DNA from: Malachius bipustulatus
Taxonomy: Eukaryota; Arthropoda; Insecta; Coleoptera; Melyridae
Length of the DNA stretch: 64,000 bases
NCBI GenBank assembly: GCA_910589415.1
Contig: OU342639.1
Location: 19,662,268-19,726,267, forward strand
Direction of reading: 5' to 3'
A program made the translations under genes and the position numbers. The notes beneath the pieces were generated by a model, which did no database searches, was not told where the DNA came from, and was given only the letters and a program-made list of their open reading frames with translations. Below, in pieces: positions 47,030 through 59,700 of this stretch. Every line of letters starts with the position of its first letter. Within the stretch, counting starts at the first letter, position 1.

Positions 47030-49759
47030 CACCAAAAAAAATCATCTCTTATTGCTATCATTAAATTGAACAGTTGAAATAGTGAATTGTCTTCATGAAG
47101 AAGTGATAATGCAGAACACAATACAAAAGTATATCCTTTACTAAAATTTTAAATTTAGACAAAGATGTCGGCGCAACGATTCAACCCTTATTTAAAAATG
47201 CACGTATGACGACACAGGGTGATTTATTGTCTTGACAAAAACACATCTGTTGCTGTAAACCAATTATTTACGCAATCACTGAAGGTAAAAACTGGTCTCT
47301 TCTTCTTCAAAATAAGGAAATTCCTGAGAACTCATCAACATCGAAAGATATTCACGAAGCTGCTCTACCCATCAGCGTGAAAAAAAAAGATAACCATCAC
47401 ATTACTGCTACCAAAACTAACGACGAGTTAAAGAATGAGAAGAAAGAAGCGATGAAAACTCGAATTGAGAGTATATCGTATGCTTTAACTTCTCAATAAT
47501 TATTCTGAAGCTGGAATTTTCTGATTAGCTACCTCCAAGAGATTGATGTCTATCAAAAAATGTAGTCACTTAGCACACTGTTTGTCGTCCTGTTGTCCCA
47601 TGTGATACAAGTACATGGTTGAGACACGTGAAATAAATTAAAAAAGTACAGTAATAATGGATGGAGGAAAAACTATGAAGCTTCCGATCTATGTAACAAC
47701 AGAGGAATCGTTTGACAAGGAACACAAAATTATAAAGCTCTAAACCCAAAAGCTCTCCGTAATGTTAACAATACATTTGACCTAAATTCAAGATCAGCAA
47801 GGAACTATAAAGACGGGATGAAATAGGACAAGTAATGGACGTGCTTATTATGTATCTCATATTGGATATCATAAACATAAATGTAGTGTAAGTAAATCAA
47901 CCTGAGTCTAGCGGCTATATTATTCTAGTTTTGGGACCATCTGCGTATTACACGCGAAGAGAATGATGTAATAATGTTAATATAAGCAGTTCTGATAAAC
48001 AAAGGAAATTGACACCTAAATATGTCGAAAGTTTGTCATAAAAAATTATGAGAGGGTTCACGAATGACATAAGAAGCAATAAGAAAGTGTCTGATTTTAA
48101 ATTGCCTGACCGTCAGACAGTGTTGCGGATGCATACAAATCTCTTTACCATAATAATAATTAAACATTTTATACCTTTCATTCTTTATGAATTATATACA
48201 AACAATTACAACACATATAAGAAATTGTCACAGATATTTGTGGAAACGGTTTTCTGAAAAACTCTTAGACGCTAAACCTGATTCTCTGACGTGCAAGCGA
48301 CATGATATCTTCTGATTGTAACTTATTCGTACAAGAAATTTTGAATGAAGATGAATAACAGTTTCAACTTTTGAGTGGTAGTATAGGAGGAGAAATACCT
48401 GGCAACAATGTTCAAACTTTCCGTACGAGTTTGAAGTAATGAATTACTAATCTACCCCTTTCATTGCTATCAACATTTTCTCGTTGATATGAGAACTGTG
48501 ATTATCAGAAGATATGAAAGTATTACACAAGTTAACGACTGCCTGTGTATCCCTTTAGGCAATTCTACGACAGGAGAGAAAGTATGACGTTGTAATATAG
48601 ATGCGAGAAAGATGAAAACGATTGTCCTCTATAGAGAGAGAAATTTCAACATCATTGAGTACGATAAGTCTTGATGAGACGGTAAAACTTGATAAAATAT
48701 ATTTCATTTTTCTGGATCCGGAAAGAATGAGTCATGTATTCTTATTTTGTGTTCTTTACTAAGAGAATTTCAGACAAACAATTTACTACAACGATATCTG
48801 TAAAACAGGAGCTACAATGACGACTTACACCGGAAATTAATCCTGGTAGAGCGTATTGATCGATCATTTTTACACCGCATCGATCTGTCCCAGGAGTAAA
48901 TAACAACAGGAATAAGCAACAATATCATTACTACAACAAAAAGTTTTTAAAACTGAGATTCCTGCATGCGATATACCAAAACCACAATAAAGTATACATA
49001 AAGTAATATAATTAACAATGAAAAAAAATACGACAAAAGTGGTCCAAATTTTATCCGTGTCACTCAAACTTCGTTATTTCAAAGTAAAAAGTATTTCACG
49101 GAATTACCTAACCAATCGTATTTCAGCGTTTCTAGCATCTTAAAAAAACAAAACCGAAATATTTCTTAGTAATAAATATCATTTTTGTATAGTAAACAGT
49201 CTACCATGGAAGTAAAACAATGATCAAAAATTGAAAAGGACAAGAGAATTAGATTTGATTGAATGTCGCCAGAAAGTGTCTTAAATATTTATAAATAGTA
49301 CAACAAACCAAGCTTCCCGAAATTCCATCACTATTTGAAACCGAGTTTTTTTCCTGTCGTCTGTTATTTAGGACGAAGGGAACATCAAACCTGCTAAAAT
49401 AAGAACCACAATGGACGTGGATTCCATGAGTCGTAAGTCACTTATCTCGGCACCAAGACAACACATACCAAAATAAATAATCTTCATGGCTTTTCTAGAA
49501 GTGTACGGCTAAAAATGAAAATATAATTTCTGAAAGTTTCGGAACTCGGTGACTTCTAAAATATATAAACCTGAACATCAGCCAATAGATCTAGTATAGC
49601 TAGAACAAAAACTTTTCCAATTTTTCACAGGACGGAAAGGGTTTGGTAGCTATATTGTTATAATAAAGGTATTATTCAAAGCAGCAGAGAAAATTTTGGA
49701 ATAACCCAACAAGATTTGTTTTATTTTCGAACTCCAATGTCATTTAATGTAACCAATGT

Positions 49760-50717
49760 ACTAGGATGTATATCCAAATGAGGTCTATAACCAGAGGAGA
49801 CCAACCGTTGATCTGCTGTGATAATAGTCTCATTCTTGTCACACAAATTTATTTACGCCAAAATCAAGATGATGATCTCTATGCCAACATGGTTTTATAT
49901 GGAGAATACAGAAACAAATTTAGTCTGTTTTGCCCAGCATATGTCGGAAACACTTGATGATCAGCGTCAAGTAGATGTCATCTACACATATTTTACCAAA
50001 GCTTTTGATCAGGTCGGTTATTATACTCTCTTGGTAAGGCTGCAGCTCGATCGATTTTCTAATACTACACTGGGCCTCTTTCAATCTTACCTAACTGGCT
50101 TTTGTTCTGATCTATAAGGTGTGAGATCTGCCCATTTTTAGCTATGTCAGTTGCACTACAAGGCACTAACTGTGCTTTTTCCTTATTGTAACGATCTTAT
50201 CGATTACCTTAATTGTAAGAAATTGATGTTTGCCAACGATCTGAAGATATCTAAATCTATTTCTTCCGATAGTGAATGTGCTGATTTTCAAAGTGATCGA
50301 TAAGTGTCTCTAAGTAGTGCAAACAAAATCGTCCTAGCTTAAACATTGAAAAGTGAAGCGTCATAGTTATACGTGCGCTATAAAACCAGTCTACTTTATA
50401 TTCTACTATTCACTAAGCGACACTTTAATCAAACAACGCGTTAGTGTTGAGGATTTACGGATGCACTTTGACCTGCACTTAACTTTTGCGGACTATATAC
50501 GCTTGATTACGTCGTCGCCAATGAGGATGCTGGAATATATTTATAGGAATTGCAAGGATTTCAGTGATGTTAATTGTCTGTCAAGTTATTATACGTTTGT
50601 AAGACCAGCGTTTGAATACGAAGCATTGGTGTGCCTGATATACTTTGAAAGGACCCAACCTATATGCCAACTGCGCATGGTAAAATTGAAATCTCAAGAG
50701 TTGATTTTATTCAGTTA
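49760..50717 (+). pseudogene. CR1/Jockey-like reverse transcriptase fragment E
   Basis: The + strand reads TNLVCFAQHMSETLD, then RQVDVIYTYFTKAFDQV (RT block with the expected first catalytic Asp replaced by Tyr), LVRLQLDRFSNTTL and FQSYLTG. Further on comes KKLMFANDLKI, where the expected FADD active site is FAND, and a serine-rich stretch. After frame changes a post-palm region follows (VEDLRMHFDLHLTF, YIYRNCKDF, FVRPAFEYEALV). The fragment stops at 50717, where fold-back element FB1 begins, so the insertion separates or truncates it. It belongs to a LINE family different from fragments A-D. Loss of catalytic residues shows it is long dead. Confidence 0.7.
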
Positions 50718-51603
50718 TATACAGGGTGTCCCAGCTTACTCGAAGCGGTCTCTGCAGGCAAAACGATGGACTTTTCAAAAAACTTTTTGAAAATTCAAGT
50801 ACAGAATCACAATGGCCATAATTTAAAATTATTTTGGAGTATACAGAGTGTCCCATATGAGAGTGGCATATCAAAGTTATGTTTTTTTAAATGGAATGCT
50901 CCTTAAATGTTATTGCATTTTTAGATTGCCTGGGAAGAAAAAAGAAGATTGGCTTTTACAGTTGGTGTTTAAATTCAGAAGTTTTTGAGTTATAAACAAG
51001 TGAAAATCGTCATTTTTCAAGTTCAAGGCCCTGTACAACGAAAACGGTTCAAGATAGAGAAAAACGGCTTACATGTCCCTATTTTAACTTTTTATGTACT
51101 ATCCTATGGTATAGATAAAATTTTTACTTTCTTTGATTTTTTTATTTGGCGACGCGTGAAGAAATCTCAGAATTTCTCAAATTTTTTATCACCCTGTATA
51201 AATATTTCATCTACATGATAGGATAGTACATGAAAAGTTAAAATAGGGACATGTAAGCCGTTTTTCTCTATCTTGAGCCGTTTTCGTTGTACAGGGTCTT
51301 GAACTTGAAAAATGACGATTTTCACTTGTTTATAACTCAAAAACTTCTGAATTTAAACATCAACTGTAAAAGCCAATCTTATTTTCTCTTCTCAGACAAT
51401 CTAAAAATGCAATAACATAGGAGCATTCCATTTAAAAAAACATAAATTTGATATGCCACTGTCATATGGGACACTCTGTATACTCCAAAATAATTTTAAA
51501 TTATGGCCATTGTGATCCTGTACTTGAATTTGCGAAATTTTTTTGGAAAAAATCCGTCGTTTGGCCTACAGAGACCGCTTCGAATAAGCTGGGACACCGT
51601 ATA
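50718..51603. mobile_element. Fold-back element, family FB1 (copy 2, best preserved)
   Basis: It begins TATACAGGGTGTCCCAGC and ends with GCTGGGACACCGTATA. GAAGCGGTCTCTGCAGGC on the left pairs with a variant on the right. Arms of about 400 bp run inward through GAATGCTCC, TTACAGTTGGTGTTTAAA, GTTTTTGAGTTATAAACAAG and CCGTTTTTCTCTATCTTGAG-type blocks to a short unpaired centre (about 51110-51220). Flanking TA or TATA cannot be separated from the terminal bases. It inserted into LINE fragment E. Confidence 0.85.
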
Positions 51604-53188
51604 GTATATTATAGTATATGGGCTCAAATGCCATTTGTCACTTTTCAAGGTTACAACGGTAAAACGTCAACTCTGTCACTGCCATGAGCTCCACATCGGA
51701 GTTGACGGGTAGAAAAACAGGGTTAGATTCACTTCACGGTGATGCTTTCTTAGGGTAAGAGGTCGACCGATCAAGAGTAAAAGCAAGGGTTGGGGTTGGT
51801 GAATTATTTTGAACAATTCCGAGTGAATTATATTAATAATATATTGTAAGTAACGTATAAATTATTGTTATTGTATATCACATTGTATCAAACGAAAAAT
51901 GTTGAAAAACAATTATTCACAGGAAAATTAATGCTCATAAAAATGAATTGCAATTATTATGATAAGGCGTAATTTCAATTAAATGATTTGAAATCCTTTA
52001 AAGGAAAAAAATATTAGAATTTGTTTAGGTCGGCAAAAAAACTCAATTCACTCGATATTTATTTGATTTTAAAATCACAATCGTTTGATACTCAAGTTAT
52101 TTAAAATTTCTAATAAAAATTATTCATAGTATTAATAAAAAAATTAAGGCTTACTGTTTTGTTCTAAATTTCATGGGCCATTCAATAACTTTGACACACT
52201 GTATCTTTTAAATGAAACATCATTTTGAGCTGAAATTTATTTTTTAAACTTATATTTTTGAACCTCTATAAATTTGGACCTATCTCTGAAACACCCTATA
52301 TGTATTTTTGTGTGTTTTGTTTTTTTTTTCAGGATGTACGAGTTCTTGAAATAGAAAGATAAAATGTCCTCGCTTTCTGCATATAACAGATATGTTCATT
52401 CATTTAATGTTTTCACCAAGAAATGTGATTTTATTTATTGTGTCATTTTTATTTAATGTTTGTGAACACATATTTTTTTTCAAGGATTCTTTTTTCTGAT
52501 TAGTTACAGCGAACCAGGCACGGGGAGGGGGTTAGAATGAATAAAAAAGTTAATTCAATTTCATAACGGGCAATTCCATTGTTTCCTTTCACTCAATGAT
52601 TGGCTAATTCAAGCATTTTCGTAGCGTTTGTTACAAATGAACAAAGCGTGGGTATAACACAATGCAAAAGGTCCACGGAGTCAATTCAAGAGTAGACGAT
52701 TGCGAAAACATGTTAAAAGCGGGGGTTTCAAAGTTTAAAAGAGGTTAGAATTACATCGACCATTTTGTTTTAAACAGATTTGAAGCTAAAGATTCAGCAC
52801 GGCTGGTGAAATTTCAATCAGTTCAAATATTGTCGAAAACTTTAAGGCAGGATAACCTCAAATTCAAAATTGGAGGGGAGGAGGGAATTCAACAAGACGT
52901 TCATGCGACATGCTAGTTCACATTTCAAACGTCAACAGGGTGGTTCTTTTTTATATCTTTTGTTAGGCCTACGATTTGGGGCATTTCAGTTAGGAGGATA
53001 CATCACAGATTTGGTGGCATGACGCAGAATCTTATTTAGGTACTTAATAGGTACTACTGTAGGTTACACTACAGATTTTGTTGTCGCGACCATGTCGTGT
53101 TTTATTTTTATACAATCTGTTACGATGCATTTTAGCTGAGCTTTATTGTATTCTCTGCTCTTTTCAGATATATAAGATTATCTGAAAG
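51604..53188. other. No gene recognised
   Basis: AT-rich. One CACACTGTATCTTTTAAATG and one AACACCCTATATG word (52197 and 52290 areas) look like eroded ends of the TACAGGG-type elements. Confidence 0.4.
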
Positions 53189-55945
53189 TTTTTTTTTTTT
53201 ATTTGAAAATTTTGGTGTCTCGACTACTGTCATTGACACCTGTACATTGTGTTGTTGAGCATTTTATATTATGTTAACATGATTGTTACTAATAATTAGT
53301 ATGTATCTAAGTATATTTATTTGATTTGGTAAGTAATAGCTATATTAATTATGTAGGTACTTATGTCAGAGGTGTTCGAATAGGTCGGCTTTCTTTAAGT
53401 AGTTCATGAGCTTATTCACACTTTGGGGAGTTATGCTGAGTATTTCTTGCAAGTTGGGTCCTAAGTTGGTTTGGTTTCTGTGACTTATGTATTTTGGGCA
53501 GTCAGTAAGGATGTGTCTGACTGTCAGTTGGACGGCACAGGTTTCACATTGTGGTGGATTCTGTCTTGTCATGATGTAGGCGTGCGTTAATTTGGTGTGG
53601 CCTATTCTTAGTCTCCGGAGTACGGTTAGGTCACGTCTTGAGATATTCGGTGGGTATTGTAGATCTTCGTGAGTCGCTATTTCAGACAGTTTGGTCTGTT
53701 GATTGTTCCAATGCTGATGCCATAATTCCGTAATATGGTTTATGATCTGGGCTTTGATGTCCGCTTTTTGTTGACTGAGATCGGTGACATTTGGGTCCAT
53801 TGAAGAGGCATTCCGAGCGGCTTCATCTGCTCTCTCGTTGTCTCTGATATTGATATGTGCTGGAATCCATATTATTGCTATACATTTTCTCTGTTTTATC
53901 AGATTATTGATACCTTCTTATATTCTTCCTATTAGGGGATCGTATGTGAAGAGTTTATTTATTAAGGTGACCGCTGCTAGAGAATCTGAACAGATCATTG
54001 CCTTGTAAAAATTTTGTTTTGTCAGTAAATTCACTGCTTGGAATATTGCGAAGAGTTCTGCTGTAATCACGCTGCATGAGGATGGTAACCGAAATTTGAT
54101 TTCCTGTGTGTCTGATACTATGGCGCAACTTACTCCGTTTCTTCCCTTTGAAGCATCTGTGGAAATTTTCATGTCATAGTCATATGCCCCCAGGAGATCT
54201 TGAAATGCTTCTTGGATTTCATCTTTAGTGGTGTATTGATTGATGCGTGAATTTAGAGTAGCGTCACAATGGGGGAGACTGAGCGTCCATGGTGCGGTTT
54301 TGCCAGGAGAAATTTGGTCTATTGATCGGGGATCTATTCTCAGGCTAGAGGTTCTCATTTCCTGACAGATGGGCTTCCGGTATTATGGTCTGTTGGCGTG
54401 CTTTTGATCACAATTTTCGTGGAACTGGGTCTTATATGCTGGATTCCGGTCATTTGCCGCTATTCTCGCTGCATATGAATATTGGAGATATTTTCTCCGG
54501 ATCCAGAGGGGCGGCTCATTGGCTTCCTTGTGTATACTTATTACGGGACTTGTTCTGAAAGCACCTAGAGCTAGTCTGAGGCCTGTGTTCTGTATAACGT
54601 CCAGACATTTTAAAGTGGACTTACTGGCTGATCCATATACAATGGCACCGTAATCAATTTTGGTTCTTACTAGGGAGCGGTATATTTTTAGGAGAGCTGT
54701 TTCGTGTGCTCCCCATCGGTGATGGGCTAGAGATTTTATAATATTAAGCCGTTGCAGGCAGTCTGCTTTGAGTTGACTTATGTGGGTTTTCCAGTTGAGC
54801 CTGAAGTCGAAAATTATGCCGAGGAATGTATGGGAGTTGACCTGTTCTAGATCAACTCCGTTTAGTTTTAATTTTGGTGGTCTACTTGGGTTTTTTTTTC
54901 TTTGTGAAGACCATGAACTTGGATTTTTGGGTTGAAAACTTGAAGCCCGTTTCATTTGACCAGACTTCCAGCCTCTTTATCGCTTCTTGTATTAGGTTGC
55001 TAGTTGTTGTTGTAGATTTGCCCCTGCAGTATATGAGGAGGTCGTCCGCATATAGTGATGATTTTATCGGTGGCGTAATTGCCGAGTCAACGTCGTTAAT
55101 TGCTAGCAGGAATAATGTGGGTCTTAAGACTGAGCCTTGAGGAACTCCATTTTCTTGCTTGTGCCTCGCTGAGTATACATCATTAATTCTCACTTGAAAA
55201 GTTCTGTCTTTCAGGAAGTTTTCTATAAATTTCAAGATATGTCCACCTATATTTTGCTTTATCAGTTTTCGGAGGATATTGTATTTCCAGGTCGTGTCGA
55301 AGGCTCGTTCCAGTTCAAAGAAAACTGCCGTGAGGTTTTGGTTGGAGTGAAAGGCGTCTTCAATTTCTTCTTTGAATTGAATGAGGTTGGTCCAAGGTGC
55401 ATTTGTTCGGTTGGAATCCTGTTTGTGTGGATGCAATGAGTTTGTTTGTATCTATGTACCAGAGAAGTCTTTTATTAACTATTTTCTCTATGAGCTTACA
55501 CATTGTGCAAGTGAGAGACATAGGTCTGTATGATGTGGGATCGCATTTTGGTTTTCCAGGTTTGTAGATAGGCAAGATTATCGAGGTTTGCTATTGTTTT
55601 AGGAAGGAGTCTGTTTTCCATATCGTGTTGAAGAGCTTTAGAATGTGATCCATTGCAGTTTCAGGTAGATTTTTTAGGAAGAGAGCTGGTATTTCATCTG
55701 GACCTGCTGGGGCTGAGTTTTTTGTGTTAGCTAGGGCGAAATGGAGTTCTTCTTTGGTAAGATCGTAATTGATTGGACTTAATGAGTTTTTGGTATAATT
55801 TAGCTGCTCTGATTCTATTGCCTTCTTGTGTTGTAAGAACTCTTTGCTGTAATTGTCGTTGCTGGACTTTTGCGATATGGATTTCGCTAGCAGAGATGCA
55901 ATATCCCCACTCGAGGTGATCTTGATGCCGTTTGAGTCTTCTTAT
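53189..55945 (-). mobile_element. 5'-truncated I-group-like non-LTR retrotransposon
   Basis: On the minus strand, coding sequence starts near 55945 without an endonuclease and runs through the RT, a connector, RNase H and a C-terminal Cys/His region. A 3' UTR of about 165 bp follows, then a 12-base T run on + (53189-53200) that reads as a poly(A) tail. RNase H downstream of the RT, together with a C-terminal C..C...H....C cluster, fits the I group of LINEs. Candidate flanking duplications (TTCAGATA-TATAA near 53163 and TTCAGATAATATAA near 55966) are offset from the ends and not convincing. Confidence 0.8.
53366..55945 (-). pseudogene. Broken RT-RNase H polyprotein of the I-group-like LINE
   Basis: Order on the minus strand: an APAGPDEIP block near 55700; an in-frame stop near 55590; YRPMSLT and QTGFQ; a frameshift near 55400-55425; FFELERAFDTTW, where the first catalytic Asp is Glu; GVPQGSV; YADD at 55041-55052; a frameshift in a 9-T homopolymer (54891-54899); the thumb region with HTFLGIIFD and KIDYGAIVYGSAS; a stop at 54383; RNase H with STDAS, AELFAIFQA and CSDSLAAV; a stop at 53918; the last RNase H motif NERADEAA; and a C-terminal LRIGHTKLTH and CETC...HILTDCP ending at 53366. 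Almost every domain is readable, so decay is recent relative to fragments A-E, but no functional protein can be made. Confidence 0.85.
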
Positions 55946-58482
55946 AATTCAGGTATTCAGGTATATTCAGATAATATAAACAGATAATTATGATTAATAA
56001 AATACTTGAGGACGATACTTCATTCAATACAAACATAATTATATCTTATGAGGGTAAGATAGTCAGCGAAACAGCTATATAATATAAGCGCTATATAACA
56101 GGTGTAATATTAATCATTATACAAACATGGTAAGTGTAATTAAGTGTAGAGATTTTGGGTGATATTTCTTTTTTTGATATAGGTATTCCATTTCGAGCTC
56201 TACTTTATGGAGAATATTATAGGTATAAGACCAGTTTTATAATCAATAAAAGATGTGTGAATAAAAAAAATGTTGCTTTCAACTCTGCAATTATGTATTC
56301 AAAAAGGAGAGAAAATATGAAAGTAGGTATACCTAAGAAGAATTTTGTGGAAAGTTTTTTAATGTGGCAAATCAGGAGTAAAACCCTATGCTCATTAAAT
56401 ATGAAATTCCCGTTCTTGTAATCTACATCTTCCATCGTAATAGCGGAAGAGGTAAGATAAGTTAAGAGCTAAATTTGACGATTTACTGCATGCTCCTGAT
56501 TCGTGTATAGTGATATAGAATAGACTTCGTTAACTATCCAGCATAAGCAAGTTAGTATGACATGAACTTTTAATAAAAGTAGTTCAGGAGTACTTTTTTC
56601 TAATTCAAACTAAAATTTACTGCTTCAAAGTAGGACAAACTTAGAGGGAAACTTAAATGTCTAGGTAGATAAGGAGCGGATGGTAGAAAAGTAGAGATCA
56701 TATAACCGGTAGTACCTAAGTGTAAGTGATGTTGACAAACGACTGGATTGACGAGTGTCGGGTCGCTTTGACTCAAACTCTAAAAGCCAAGATAAGTTCA
56801 ATGCAAATCCAACATCCTCGTGTCCTCTTATGCAACATTGTTTTAGGTCTTTATTTGCACCGAGACTACCTATAATACGGCATACCCAATATCGTAAATC
56901 TTCTGAACCTATCTCAGCAACTTTTTAGCCTTTGAGCAATATAAATGACAATCAAACTGGAAAATTTAATGGTTTTTAATCTCACTTTGACTTTCCACCT
57001 TTGATAATTCACCCTCAAGTTATAGCTGTTTTGATTGTGTTAACTTGAAAAGGTAAACAGTTTAAACGCCTTCTAGTGCGACCATCAAATCCGCATCATT
57101 GCCCGTTCACGATTTTATTACCGAAGAGGATTCGTTTGGTTAAATTTTAGTTTAATTCGAGAATTACAAGTCGTCATAAAAGAAGTATGGCAAGATTTAT
57201 AGCGATCTCCATTTTATAAATTTATGTCCCGATGTAACGAATTAAAGTTTACAGTATAGTGAATCCACTTCATAAACTCATTTCAAAACATGGCTCAAAT
57301 ATTCTAAAATAAAAAAAGTGAAATATCGGCTCGCACAGGTTCTTAAAATTACAGCATCATTGTAGGTACACCTAATTGAGATTCTACAAATTTTAAACTA
57401 TTATAAAAAAAGCGAAAAAATACTCGATCTGACCAGAACCCGACAAAGATAAAAAATATTCAAATCCTTTGTTCAAGTAACAGGAAATGAATAACAGGAA
57501 TATGAGGGCAATAATTTATTGTGGAGTTACCTTTCAGTTTTTCAATGCGGTTTCATTTCTGGAAGTAAGATTGTAATAGTAGGTATCATTATTGAAATGC
57601 TTTACTGCAATACTGCAATAAGTGAGACCTGCTGATGATCCTAAAATGGAGAAAAAGATTGAAAATTCGAAAACCTTATAACAGTAGCAGATAATAATAA
57701 TTCCAAATCGATTACATGAAAAGAGAAGATAAGCAGATTTTTTTAATCGCGGAGAGCATCCCTCAATTTTAATTCTAATTACAGTAATAACATCAATCTA
57801 ACAACGTTACGGCAAAAACGAACAAATTTTATCCGAATAGCTATCGACTCTCCAAAAAGTAATTAATCAAAAAAAAAGGGACTAACTTAAGGAAATTAAG
57901 ATTACGCGGAATGAGCTCTTAGTCTGTTGAAATGTGATTAAGGTTGTAGCTTAAGTGACGCACCCTCGGATCTGGCGAACAGAATTAACTTACAGAAACA
58001 AACTGGCACTCGACCACCATTACAACATATCGGAATAATTAGTATCGATCCTCCCTTGCCCTCATACCAGATAATCAAGATGGAAATTAGTTTACTAGGA
58101 AATCAAATAACGCCCCATTACTACCTTCATTACATTTATTTATACCTTTTACACATTGTATTAGGTTTACTAGCTACTAACTGAAAATTGACAACATTGA
58201 ATTACGTAGGTACTACTCATTGCACAGGATGGAAAGAAAAGTACCCAACTTTGATAAATTCGAAAGTAATTCAATGTCTGTGAGACCTAGGCGGTGATTA
58301 CCAGTAATGAGGAATGTTGACTTCCTCGTTGGATGTTGCAAGTTGACCGTTTTGTGAAAAATTGCGTAAAAATTTCACAACACCTCAACCAGAAAATACC
58401 TTGAGCTGAATTTTGCTATCTTTTAAGAACCGAGAATGATAATTATATCAGTTTAAATTGACGGAGAGTTATTAGTGTTAGG
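55946..58482. other. No gene recognised
   Basis: AT-rich stretch between the LINE and the FB3 palindrome. The overlapping 88- and 72-codon ORFs near 56155-56435 are low-complexity and not recognisable. Confidence 0.4.
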
Positions 58483-59700
58483 TATACAGGTGTCCCATAA
58501 TATGTGGGCAATCTCCCGGATTTGGGTAAATTTCGTAAAAATAAATGCAAAAATATCTATAAAATTAATTCCTCAGAGACACCCCTACAAAGATATTAGC
58601 TGCTGTTGAAGTTGAGGGTTGAAAATCAATTTTTTGCAATAACTTTTTTATTTCTTGACCGATTTTGATAATTTTTGGTTTTATTTTGTATTATTTTGGA
58701 CTGTTTAGAATAGTGTTTCATAATCTTTGGTAGCACATACATAGACCTCGGGATGGCATAACCCCCTCATTCACTTGAAAGAAAACAATAAAAATAATAA
58801 TTTTACGGTTTTTTAAGGTAAATTTTCTTTTCATTTGATATTTTTTACATAAAAATTGTATCTTTATTTATTTCGATAGAGCGAACCGTTATCGCGATAA
58901 ACGTCCTTCTAATAGGTGATGCGTCGCAGGAACTTTCTAAATTTCAAGTAAATTTTAACAAGATGGCTGATCTTTGACAGTAAATTGAGCAGGAAACAAA
59001 ACAATAACTTAATTAAATACACGTCGACTAGTGTCAAAGATGTCATTTCATGCAGATTCAATTCTAACTGATTTTCTGCGTATTCAGCGTCTGTGTAACT
59101 CATTTTAAAGTCAGTTAGAATTGAATCTGCATGAAATGAAATCTTTGACACTATTTGACGTGTATTTAATTAAGTTATTGTTTTGTTTCCTGCTCAATTT
59201 ACTGTCAAAGGTCAGCCATCTTGTTAAAATTTACTTGAAATTTGGAAAGTTCCTGCGGTGCATCACCTATTGGAAGGACGTTTATCTCAATAACGGTTAG
59301 CTCTATCGAAATAAACAAGGATACATTTTTTATGTAAAAAATATCAAATAAAAATAAAATTGACCTTAAAAAACTGTAAAATTATTATTTTTATTGTTTT
59401 CTTTCAAGTGAATGAGGGGGTTATGCCATCCTGAGGTCTATGTATGTGCTACCAAAGATTATGAAACACTATTCTAAACAGTCTAAAATAATACAAAATA
59501 AAACCAAAAACTATCAAAATCGGTCAAGAAATAAAAAAGTTATTGCAAAAAATTGATTTTCAACCCTCAACTTCAACAGCAGCTAATATCTTTGTAGGGG
59601 TGTCTCTGAGGAATTAATTTTATAGATATTTTTTCATTTATTTTTACGAAATTTACCCAAATCCGGGAGATTTCCCACATATTATGGGACACCCTGTATA
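58483..59700. mobile_element. Fold-back element FB3, near-perfect 1.2-kb palindrome
   Basis: The left end TATACAGGTGTCCCATAA, then TATGTGGGCAATCTCCCGG, is mirrored by CCGGGAGATTTCCCACATA and TTATGGGACACCCTGTATA at 59700. Pairing can be followed along almost the entire length, for example GGGGGTTATGCCATCC against GGATGGCATAACCCCC and CAGATTCAATTCTAACTGA against TCAGTTAGAATTGAATCTG. The unpaired centre is only about 30 bp (about 59075-59108). The arms are about 580 bp with few mismatches, indicating a young insertion or ongoing homogenisation. No transposase. Flanking TA is consistent with TA-target insertion but not separable from the ends. Confidence 0.9.

Larger units (their letters stand above)
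42816..49755. other. Long stretch without recognised gene
   Basis: About 6.9 kb, mostly AT-rich. It contains a weak candidate exon at 44917-45019, a small hairpin GCCACCC/GGGTGGC at 45517-45535, a CTATAT-type short repeat at 46994-47029, and a possible coding-like but broken stretch near 47300-47500 that I cannot assign. Other ORFs of 60-109 codons are not recognisable. Confidence 0.4.

Noticed and set aside
47300..47510. Lys/Asn-rich frame as a gag or ORF1 remnant
   Set aside because: It is interrupted by frame changes, lacks zinc knuckles or other motifs, and could be chance in A-rich DNA.
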